Assembly: GCF_016615815.1 (NCBI RefSeq)
Contig: NZ_CP067112.1
Coordinates: forward strand, 1,116,001-1,180,000
From: Luteimonas sp. MC1572
GTDB taxonomy: Bacteria; Pseudomonadota; Gammaproteobacteria; Xanthomonadales; Xanthomonadaceae
Reading direction: 5' to 3'
Length of the DNA stretch: 64,000 nt
Shown here: piece after piece, positions 57,883 to 64,000 of the stretch
Layout: each line of letters begins with the position of its first letter
Numbering within the stretch: the stretch's first letter is position 1
Notes under the pieces: generated by a model
What the model was told of the DNA's origin: nothing
What the model saw: only the letters and a program-made list of their open reading frames with translations
Database searches by the model: none
Made by a program: the position numbers and the translations under genes

Positions 57883-59412
57883 GTGACCCCGACCACGATC
57901 CGCCAGGACGACCTGATCCAGAGCATCGCCGATGCCCTGCAGTACATCAGCTACTACCACCCGGTGGACTACATCCGGAACCTCGCCGCCGCCTATGAGC
58001 GCGAGGAGTCGCCGGCCGCCAAGGACGCGATGGCGCAGATCCTGATCAATTCGCGCATGTGCGCGGAGGGCCACCGGCCGATCTGCCAGGACACCGGCAT
58101 CGTCACCGTGTTCCTCGAGATCGGCATGGACGTGCGCTGGGACGACGCCACCATGGGCGTCGAGGACATGGTCCACGAGGGCGTGCGCCGCGCCTACGCG
58201 CACCCCGACAACAAGCTGCGCGCGTCGGTGCTCGCCGACCCCGCCGGCAAGCGCATCAACACCCGCGACAACACGCCGGGCGTGGTGAACTTCAAGGTGG
58301 TTCCCGGCAACAAGGTCGACGTGATCGTGGCCGCCAAGGGCGGTGGATCGGAAGCCAAGAGCAAGTTCGCGATGCTCAATCCGTCGGATTCGGTCGTCGA
58401 CTGGGTGCTGAAGACGGTGCCGACCATGGGCGCCGGCTGGTGCCCGCCGGGCATGCTCGGCATCGGGATCGGCGGCACCGCGGAGAAGGCCATGCTGCTG
58501 GCCAAGGAGGCGCTGATGGAGCCGATCGACATCGTCGACCTGCAGGCGCGTGGCGCGTCGAATCGTGCCGAGGAACTGCGCCTGGAGCTGTACGACAAGG
58601 TCAATGCGCTCGGCATCGGCGCGCAGGGGCTGGGCGGGCTGACCACGGTGCTCGACATCAAGGTCAAGGATTACCCGACCCACGCGGCCAACCTCCCGGT
58701 GGCGCTGATCCCCAACTGCGCGGCCACGCGCCATGCGCACTTCACGCTCGACGGCAGCGGTCCGGTGATGCTGGATCCGCCGTCGCTGGAGGACTGGCCG
58801 AAGCTGGTGCTCGATACGTCCAAGGGGCGCCGCGTGGACCTGGACACGGTCACGCCGGAGGAGGTCGCGAGCTGGAAGCCGGGCGAGACCCTGCTGCTCA
58901 ACGGCAAGCTGCTGACCGGCCGCGATGCGGCGCACAAGCGCATGGTGGGGATGCTCGACCGCGGCGAGCCGCTGCCGGTCGATTTCCGCGGCCGCTTCAT
59001 CTACTACGTGGGGCCGGTGGATCCGGTGCGCGACGAGGTCGTCGGCCCGGCCGGTCCGACCACGGCGACGCGCATGGACAAGTTCACCGAGCAGGTGCTG
59101 AGCCAGACCGGCCTGCTGGGCATGATCGGCAAGGCGGAGCGGGGGCCGGTCGCCATCGACGCGATCCGCAGGTACAAGTCGGCGTACCTGATGGCGGTCG
59201 GCGGATCGGCCTACCTGGTGTCGAAGGCGATCAAGGCGGCGCGCGTGGTCGGCTTCGAGGACCTGGGCATGGAGGCGATCTACGAGTTCACGGTGCAGGA
59301 CATGCCGGTGACGGTGGCGGTCGATTCCACCGGCGAGTCGGTGCACGAAACGGGCCCGCGCGAGTGGCAGTCGCGGATCGGCAGGATTCCGGTGGTGGTC
59401 GAGCCGGCCTGA
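57883..59412 (+). CDS. fumA: Class I fumarate hydratase
   Basis: A 509-aa 4Fe-4S hydratase that interconverts fumarate and malate in the TCA cycle. The N-terminal domain (about 1-290) has cluster cysteines near GHRPICQDTGIV, AGWCPPG and IPNCAATRHAHF. The C-terminal domain (about 300-509) includes VDFRGRFIYYVGPVDP. It is a single-chain class I enzyme of the FumA/FumB type, oxygen-sensitive by family knowledge. Start at GTG 57883 (VTPTTIRQDD). A TAAAAT box lies 32 bases upstream. The sigma factor gene is divergent. Confidence 0.95.
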   Translation: MTPTTIRQDDLIQSIADALQYISYYHPVDYIRNLAAAYEREESPAAKDAMAQILINSRMCAEGHRPICQDTGIVTVFLEIGMDVRWDDATMGVEDMVHEGVRRAYAHPDNKLRASVLADPAGKRINTRDNTPGVVNFKVVPGNKVDVIVAAKGGGSEAKSKFAMLNPSDSVVDWVLKTVPTMGAGWCPPGMLGIGIGGTAEKAMLLAKEALMEPIDIVDLQARGASNRAEELRLELYDKVNALGIGAQGLGGLTTVLDIKVKDYPTHAANLPVALIPNCAATRHAHFTLDGSGPVMLDPPSLEDWPKLVLDTSKGRRVDLDTVTPEEVASWKPGETLLLNGKLLTGRDAAHKRMVGMLDRGEPLPVDFRGRFIYYVGPVDPVRDEVVGPAGPTTATRMDKFTEQVLSQTGLLGMIGKAERGPVAIDAIRRYKSAYLMAVGGSAYLVSKAIKAARVVGFEDLGMEAIYEFTVQDMPVTVAVDSTGESVHETGPREWQSRIGRIPVVVEPA

Positions 59413-59439
59413 GCCCTCTGCGGGTAGGCGAGCGACGCC

Positions 59440-60735
59440 CTACAGCTGCGAACGGATCGGGCGCACGATCCGTTCGGCGAGCTTCTCGCGAAGCGGGCGT
59501 CGTTCCCACATTTCGTACGAGTACTGCTTGGCGTGCTTCAGGTCGTCCTCGAAGACCTGGGTCATGCGTTCGGCAAACGCGTGGTTGTAGATGTTGAGGC
59601 TGGCCTCGTCGTTGAGGCGGAACGAGCGGATGTCGAAGTTGGTCGAGCCGACCGAGACCAGCTCCCGGTCCACGACCAGCAGCTTCACGTGGATCATGGT
59701 CGGCTGGTACTCGTGCATCTCGATGCCGGCCTGCAGCAGTTCGCCCCAGCTGGCCTTGGATGACAGGCGCACGGTTTCCGAATCGATGTGCTTGCCGGGC
59801 AGCATCACTCGCACCTTCACCCCGCGCTTGCGGGCCGCGATCAGCGCCTTGGTGATCAGCTCGTCCGGCACGAAGTACGACGCGGTCAGGTCGATCGTGT
59901 GCTCCGCCGCGGCGACCGCTGACAGGTACATCAGGTGCATGCTCTCGCTGCCGCCCGCGGGCGACGCGATGAACAGGTGCGCGGCCATGTCGCCGGCGTG
60001 CTCGAGCTCGGGGAAGTAGTCCGGACCGTTGAGAAGCTCGCCCGTGGTCTTGATCCAGTTGTCGTTGAACGCGGCCTGCATCTGCGCGACTGCAGGCCCC
60101 TCGATGCGGAAATGGGCTTCGCGCCAGTGGTCGGGATCCTGCGCGTGGCCGGTCCACTGGTCGGCGATGCCTACGCCGCCGGTGAAGCCGACCTTTCCGT
60201 CGATCACCAGCAGCTTGCGGTGGGTGCGGTTGTTCATGCGGCCGAGGTTGTACCAGTGCAGCGGCCGGTAGCGCTCGACCCGCACGCCCGCGTCCTGCAT
60301 GCGCTGCAGCAGCTCCTCGTCCATCTTGATGCTGCCCACCCAGTCGACCACCAGGTGCACGCGCACCCCGTCGCGGGCGCGCGCGGCCAGTGCATCGGCA
60401 AACTTGCGGCCGATGTCGCCGGACCAGTAGATGTAGGTCTCGAAGGTGATGGTCTTCTGCGCCGAGGCGATGGCCGCGAGCATCGCCGGGAAGATCTCGT
60501 CGCCGTTCTGGTAGTCGACCACGTGGTTGCCCGGCATGATCGCCGGGCCCAGCAACACCGACATCTCGCGGCGGAACTGCGGGTCGGCCACGGCGTGCGT
60601 GTGCTCGACCTTGCGTTCGATTTTCTTTTCGGGAGTGGCGAAGTTCATCGCCACCACCACGACCAGCACCGTGGCGATGACGGTCAGGACGATGGTCCAG
60701 GCCATTTTTTTGCGGCTCCAGGTTCGGCGGCTCAT
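59440..60735 (-). CDS. cls: Phospholipase D-family protein, cardiolipin synthase-like
   Basis: A 431-aa inner-membrane enzyme predicted to condense two phosphatidylglycerols to cardiolipin. One N-terminal membrane segment (about 12-32) anchors it. Both HKD catalytic motifs are present: THRKLLVIDGKVGFTGG near residue 170 and IHVKLLVVDRELVSVGS near 345. This is the single-TM ClsB/ClsC-like layout; true E. coli ClsA has two. Length and both HKD motifs support function. It is downstream of pldA on the minus strand (79-bp gap), so phospholipid turnover genes cluster here. Confidence 0.92.
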   Translation of the reverse strand: MSRRTWSRKKMAWTIVLTVIATVLVVVVAMNFATPEKKIERKVEHTHAVADPQFRREMSVLLGPAIMPGNHVVDYQNGDEIFPAMLAAIASAQKTITFETYIYWSGDIGRKFADALAARARDGVRVHLVVDWVGSIKMDEELLQRMQDAGVRVERYRPLHWYNLGRMNNRTHRKLLVIDGKVGFTGGVGIADQWTGHAQDPDHWREAHFRIEGPAVAQMQAAFNDNWIKTTGELLNGPDYFPELEHAGDMAAHLFIASPAGGSESMHLMYLSAVAAAEHTIDLTASYFVPDELITKALIAARKRGVKVRVMLPGKHIDSETVRLSSKASWGELLQAGIEMHEYQPTMIHVKLLVVDRELVSVGSTNFDIRSFRLNDEASLNIYNHAFAERMTQVFEDDLKHAKQYSYEMWERRPLREKLAERIVRPIRSQL

Positions 60736-60814
60736 GCATTCCCCTCGGCAGGGTCGGGCCGGGTCCGCCTACTCTGGGGCGCGCGCATTCACCGGCGCGT
60801 GAAGCCGGGCCGGG

Positions 60815-61942
60815 TCAGAACCAGTCGATCACCGAAATGCCGAGGCCCACGTAGGTCGCGCGGTGGTCGTAGTCGAGCATGCTCTCGCCGTAGCCGTCGA
60901 ACACCTGCAGGTGTCCGCGCAGCTGGTTGCTGATCGGGAACCCCCAGTCGAACTGCAGTGCGCCGTGCGAACGGTCGCCGCTGCGCAGGGAGTGGCGCGC
61001 CATCAGCGAGTACACCTGGCCATCGTCGCGGGTGTGCACGAGGGTGGCGTCGCCGCGGCCAAGGTAGTCCTCGATGCCCGGGTTGTCGTCATCGCTGCCG
61101 TCGGACAGCCGGATCCAGGGGCGGAACGTCACCGCCCAGTCCTTGCGGTCCAGGCCGACGTTGAACATCACCCGGTTCCAGCTGCGCGAGAGCGGGTCGG
61201 CGCGGCCGTTGGACTGGTGGTTGATGCCGATCGCCGCCATCCGCCCCTTCCAGCCGAACAGGCTGTAGCTGTTGCGGAACACCATGAGGACTTCGGGCTC
61301 GTAGTTGGTCTCGCGGAACGGGCGCGAGGCGTCGCTGTTGAGCACCTGCCAGCGCGAGCTCTGCGTGTAGCCCATCCACAGGTCGCCGTTGTCGCCGAAG
61401 ATGCTCTCCAGCGCCTTGGTCTTGAAGCTGATCTGGAACTTCGTCTCGAACTCGTCGGTGTCCATCGCCTGCGCCTCGACGCCGGGCGAAGAGCTGGCCG
61501 GCGACGGGTTCTGGTTGCTGCTCCAGAACACCGGCAGCAGGTACACCGGCTTGTACGCACGCATGTTGAAGGTGCCGAGCTTCGAGTCGCGCGCCAGCTC
61601 CCAGCGGCTGTCGAGCAGCGAGCCGCGGCCGGCATTGGCGAGCGCCTCGCGGCGCGGATCGTCGTCGTGCGGGTAGAAGTCGCTGCTGGTGTCGGCGGGT
61701 CGTGCCTGCGCGGCTGCGGCTTCGAGCGCCGCGGCCTCCGCGCGGGCGCGGGCGGCGGCTTCATCGGCGGCCTGCGGCGAACGCGCCTGGCGGCCGGCGG
61801 CCAGGTCGTAGCAGGCAAGGCGCTCGGCGTCGCTCTCGACCGCGACACAGGCGGTCGGGCTGCCGGCCGGTGGCGACTGGGCGGCTGCGGTGAACGGCAA
61901 GGCGCACAACAGGGACAGGATGGCCGACAGGCGTGGTGGCAT
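60815..61942 (-). CDS. pldA: Outer-membrane phospholipase A1 (OMPLA)
   Basis: A 375-aa outer-membrane hydrolase that cleaves acyl chains from misplaced phospholipids. The signal peptide ends near TAAAQS. A Cys-containing ACVAVESDAERLACYD region and an Ala-rich helix (about 60-82) precede the barrel (about 115-375). The catalytic triad fits E. coli OMPLA: His242 and Ser244 in NHQSNGR and Asn256 in SRSWNR. The C-terminus is an amphipathic final strand ending WF. The N-terminal extension is longer than in E. coli but seen in related xanthomonads. Confidence 0.93.
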   Translation of the reverse strand: MPPRLSAILSLLCALPFTAAAQSPPAGSPTACVAVESDAERLACYDLAAGRQARSPQAADEAAARARAEAAALEAAAAQARPADTSSDFYPHDDDPRREALANAGRGSLLDSRWELARDSKLGTFNMRAYKPVYLLPVFWSSNQNPSPASSSPGVEAQAMDTDEFETKFQISFKTKALESIFGDNGDLWMGYTQSSRWQVLNSDASRPFRETNYEPEVLMVFRNSYSLFGWKGRMAAIGINHQSNGRADPLSRSWNRVMFNVGLDRKDWAVTFRPWIRLSDGSDDDNPGIEDYLGRGDATLVHTRDDGQVYSLMARHSLRSGDRSHGALQFDWGFPISNQLRGHLQVFDGYGESMLDYDHRATYVGLGISVIDWF

Positions 61943-61986
61943 GGGATGGCTGTGTTGGCGAGGCGAGGCGCGAGTCTAGCGTGGTG

Positions 61987-62472
61987 TCACAGGAACCATG
62001 CGAACGCGAACAGGCCCAGCATCGCGAAAGCCAGCGCCAGCTTCAGCACGATCGCGAACACGATGCCCAGCCAGGTGCCGAAGCCGACCCGCGCCGCTTG
62101 CCCGACGTCGCGTCCGTGCAGCAGCTCACCCGCCAGCGCGCCCAGGAAGGGACCGGCGAACAGCCCCACCGGGCCGAAGAACACACCGACGAAGGTGCCG
62201 ATGATCGCGCCAACGATCGCCTTGCCGCTCGCACCCACGCGTTTCGCGCCGAGCGCGGTGGCCCAGAAGTCGATCAGGAGCGACAGCAGGGTCAGCACCC
62301 CCAGTACCGCGAGCGTGACCACGCCGATCTGCTCGAATCCGCCGGCCCATGCCGCCAGCAGCATGCCGGCGAACACCAGCGGCAGGCCCGGAAGCGCGGG
62401 GAGGATCGTGCCGATGACGCCGGCGACCACCAGGATCGCGGCGAGGACGTAATAGAGAACCTGTGCATCCAT
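61987..62472 (-). CDS. DUF456 family membrane protein
   Basis: A 161-aa protein with about four to five membrane segments and glycine-rich turns: VAGVIGTILPALPGLP, GEIGT-like VGAIIGTFVGVFFGP, and GALAGELLHGRD. DUF456 proteins have no established role. It lies 44 bp upstream of pldA on the same strand, so an envelope role by association is possible. Confidence 0.9.
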   Translation of the reverse strand: MDAQVLYYVLAAILVVAGVIGTILPALPGLPLVFAGMLLAAWAGGFEQIGVVTLAVLGVLTLLSLLIDFWATALGAKRVGASGKAIVGAIIGTFVGVFFGPVGLFAGPFLGALAGELLHGRDVGQAARVGFGTWLGIVFAIVLKLALAFAMLGLFAFAWFL

Positions 62473-62493
62473 CTTGGCAGCCTGCCCATGTAA

Positions 62494-62518
62494 TGACGGC
62501 CCGCATGGCGGGCCGTCA
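62494..62518 (-). terminator. Terminator after the glycine-zipper lipoprotein gene
   Basis: An 11-bp stem (TGACGGCCCGC with GCGGGCCGTCA) with a 3-base loop, followed on the minus strand by TTACATG. It lies between the lipoprotein stop (62545) and the DUF456 start. Confidence 0.72.
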
Positions 62519-62544
62519 GGAGAACACGAAACGAGGAGGATGGA

Positions 62545-63021
62545 TCAGCGCAGCGAGGCGCGGCCACCCGCAACGCGCACATATGAGCCTTCGCGGATCC
62601 CGCCCAGGTCAGTCTGGGTGACCACGGTCATGCGGCCGTTGTCGAGGCGCACGTGGACGTCGTAGACCGAGTCCCCCTGGACGCGGTTCTGGATGGCGTT
62701 GCCCGCCACCGCGCCGCCGACCGCGCCGGCGACCGTCGCGGTGTTGCGGCGGCCCTCGCTGTCCGTGTTGCGGCCGGCAATTTCACGCGCAGCCACGGCG
62801 CCCACTACGCCACCCAGCACGGCACCGGTGGCATTGGGCGTATTGCCACCGCGCGCGCGATGGTCGATGCGGGTGACCACGCCGCAGTCCTGGCAGGCGT
62901 AGGCGGACGAACCGGTATTGCCGTAGCCGCTGCCGCTGGAATAGCCGGGCGATGTGCTCGCACAGCCGACCATGGTGAGCGCGGCAAGCGCGGCGGTGGC
63001 ACCGATCAGGCGGATCTTCAT
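62545..63021 (-). CDS. Glycine-zipper 2TM lipoprotein (SlyB/Pcp-like)
   Basis: A 158-aa predicted outer-membrane lipoprotein. The signal peptide ends TMVGCAS with Cys at residue 20. A Ser/Gly/Tyr-rich stretch and a CQDCG pair follow. The glycine-zipper segment (GAVLGGVVGAVAAREIAG and GAVGGAVAGNAIQNRV) lies about residues 65-112. The C-terminal domain with VRLDNGRMTVVTQ follows. Family members stabilise the outer membrane or form small pores; the role here is inferred. It sits downstream of the cytochrome gene across a hairpin. Confidence 0.9.
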   Translation of the reverse strand: MKIRLIGATAALAALTMVGCASTSPGYSSGSGYGNTGSSAYACQDCGVVTRIDHRARGGNTPNATGAVLGGVVGAVAAREIAGRNTDSEGRRNTATVAGAVGGAVAGNAIQNRVQGDSVYDVHVRLDNGRMTVVTQTDLGGIREGSYVRVAGGRASLR

Positions 63022-63038
63022 TGCGTTGCTCCTGAGAT

Positions 63039-63074
63039 CGCGGGGGGATGGGAAGGTGGACCTTCCACCCCGCG
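63039..63074 (-). terminator. Composite hairpin downstream of the cytochrome gene
   Basis: An inner stem GGAAGGT/ACCTTCC with a 2-base loop and an outer stem CGCGGGG/CCCCGCG are separated by a small internal loop. It lies 30 bp past the cytochrome stop and 18 bp before the lipoprotein start. Confidence 0.5.
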
Positions 63075-63103
63075 ACCTTAGGAGCAGGGTCGTGAACAGC
63101 CGA

Positions 63104-63586
63104 TCAACCGCGGAAGTCGCGGTGGCAGGCCTTGCAGTCCGCGCCGATGGCCTCGGTGGTGGTCTTGAGTCCCGCGCAGTTCAGCGGCGGCGATGCCAGG
63201 GCGCTGTCGATGGCGCCGCGGAACTTGCCGGCGTGGGTGGCAAAGCGGGTGTCATCGCGCAGGTCGGCGAATGCGGGCTCGAGATCGTTGCCCAGCACGC
63301 GCAGCGCCTGCAGGTGCGGCAGCACGTCCGTCGCCGCGCAACGGTTGGCCTGCAGCGCGTCGCGCAGCTGTGCGCTGTGCGCGGACAGCAGGTGCATGGT
63401 GGCCTTGGGGTAGTGGTCCTGCCAGGTCTTGCGGGCCTCCAGCGCGCGCAACAGCATCACCACCGCCACCACGCCAAGCACCAGGCCCAGGACGAAGACG
63501 AACAGGTAGCGGACCGCAGCCGAGTGCGGCTTGCCCGCGTGGCTCGCGGGACCTGCGTGGGGCGTGGTATCGGGCGGCGTCGACAT
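63104..63586 (-). CDS. Membrane-anchored monohaem cytochrome c'-like protein
   Basis: A 160-aa protein with one N-terminal membrane segment (about 26-47, VRYLFVFVLGLVLGVVAVVML). The rest is a four-helix-type domain. A single CxxCH haem site, CKACH, lies at residues 152-156, only five residues from the C-terminus (HRDFRG). The extreme C-terminal position and helical build fit the cytochrome c' fold, which binds gases such as NO. Function is inferred. It is 65 bp from tcdA, divergent. Confidence 0.85.
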   Translation of the reverse strand: MSTPPDTTPHAGPASHAGKPHSAAVRYLFVFVLGLVLGVVAVVMLLRALEARKTWQDHYPKATMHLLSAHSAQLRDALQANRCAATDVLPHLQALRVLGNDLEPAFADLRDDTRFATHAGKFRGAIDSALASPPLNCAGLKTTTEAIGADCKACHRDFRG

Positions 63587-63639
63587 GCGTGCACTCCGGC
63601 TGGCGGTTGGACAGCGGCGATTGTATGCGGCGCACCCGC

Positions 63640-63645
63640 TAAAAT
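63640..63645 (+). promoter_or_regulatory. -10-like box TAAAAT directly before tcdA
   Basis: TAAAAT ends six bases before the tcdA ATG, with no Shine-Dalgarno. If real, the transcript would be leaderless, as for nnr and uup. Confidence 0.4.
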
Positions 63646-63651
63646 GCGCGC

Positions 63652-64000
63652 ATGGACAAGCACTGGCAGGACAGGTTCGCGGGTATCGACCGCCTTTACG
63701 GGCGTGGCGCGGTGGCGCGTTTTGCCGACTGCCATGTCGCGGTGGTGGGCCTGGGTGGCGTGGGCTCGTGGGTGGCCGAGGCGCTCGCGCGCAGCGCCGT
63801 CGGTCGGCTGACGCTGATCGATGCCGATGACCTGTGCGTGTCCAACACCAACCGCCAGCTTCCGGCGCTCGAAGGCCACTACGGGCGCGCCAAGGTCGAG
63901 GCCATGGCGGAACGTTGCCGTGCGATCAACCCGGCGATGACGGTCGACGCCTTGCCGAGTTTCCTCACGCCGGCCAACCTCGACGAGCTGCTCGATCGCG
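63652..64000 (+). CDS. tcdA: tRNA threonylcarbamoyladenosine dehydratase (5' part only)
   Basis: The first 116 codons of an E1-like (ThiF/MoeB) ATPase that cyclises t6A to ct6A on tRNA. The nucleotide-binding loop is VGLGGVGSWVAEAL (near residue 32). TLIDADDLCVSNTNRQL follows, with the Asp and Arg that bind ATP. Start at ATG 63652 (MDKHWQDRFAG). The window ends before the C-terminus. tsaE, which belongs to the same modification pathway, is at 12837-13331. Confidence 0.95.
   Translation, partial: MDKHWQDRFAGIDRLYGRGAVARFADCHVAVVGLGGVGSWVAEALARSAVGRLTLIDADDLCVSNTNRQLPALEGHYGRAKVEAMAERCRAINPAMTVDALPSFLTPANLDELLDR

Overview
This window is a gene-dense, very GC-rich stretch of a gammaproteobacterial chromosome. 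The gene set and gene order fit the Xanthomonadaceae/Lysobacteraceae (a Luteimonas/Lysobacter/Xanthomonas-like organism). The signs are the run pcnB-folK-panB-panC-panD-pgi, the dapA-bamC pair, a large TonB-dependent receptor with an Oar-like start, a PrxQ-type peroxiredoxin carrying Cys47 and Cys83, and many TTG/GTG starts. Family-level taxonomy is inference. The genus cannot be fixed from this sequence alone. I found about 61 protein genes, one tRNA, and no rRNA, insertion sequence, prophage, CRISPR array or integration scar.

Layout. 1-4.6 kb: PIN-PhoH protein (cut by the window edge), peroxiredoxin, GcvR-like ACT protein, divergent dapA-bamC, 7Fe ferredoxin fdxA, and tRNA-Glu(CTC) with its own terminator. 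4.6-10.2 kb: pcnB-folK overlapping pair, the complete aspartate/ketopantoate-to-pantothenate set panBCD, then pgi. 10.2-18.8 kb: queG facing a long + strand run of nnr, tsaE, amiC, mutL, a DUF1684 lipoprotein and a TraB/GumN protein. This run covers metabolite repair, t6A synthesis, cell division amidase and mismatch repair. 18.8-27 kb: metG-rsxB on the minus strand, a 3-kb TonB-dependent receptor, a DUF2147 protein, then apbC and dcd. 27-38 kb: HIT protein, dienelactone hydrolase, rimO, greB, lipoprotein, HerA-like DUF853 ATPase, MltD-like transglycosylase, selO and uup. 37.6-49.5 kb: a collagen-like protein with a tail-collar C-terminus, a MASE2-GGDEF cyclase, M14 carboxypeptidase divergent from a POT peptide transporter, rhomboid protease, a 59-aa protein, a lysine-rich histone-H1-like protein followed by a small GNAT, rluF-type pseudouridine synthase, cspA, a DUF3298 lipoprotein and cfa. 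49.5-64 kb: M3 peptidase dcp, glutathione peroxidase, UspA, fpr, an ABC exporter, an ECF sigma/anti-sigma/DUF4097 operon, class I fumarase, cardiolipin synthase, pldA, DUF456, a glycine-zipper lipoprotein, a membrane-anchored monohaem cytochrome and the start of tcdA.

Most genes are housekeeping. The content leans towards envelope biology (amidase, transglycosylase, lipoproteins, phospholipid enzymes, ECF operon), oxidative stress, and peptide scavenging. I see no clear new defence or mobile system. The leads most worth a second look are: the collagen/tail-collar surface protein; the lysine-rich protein paired with a GNAT; the sigma/anti-sigma/DUF4097 operon; a 33-bp tandem repeat with dyad symmetry ahead of a lipoprotein gene; a recurring GCAAGTA promoter-like motif; and three genes that look leaderless.
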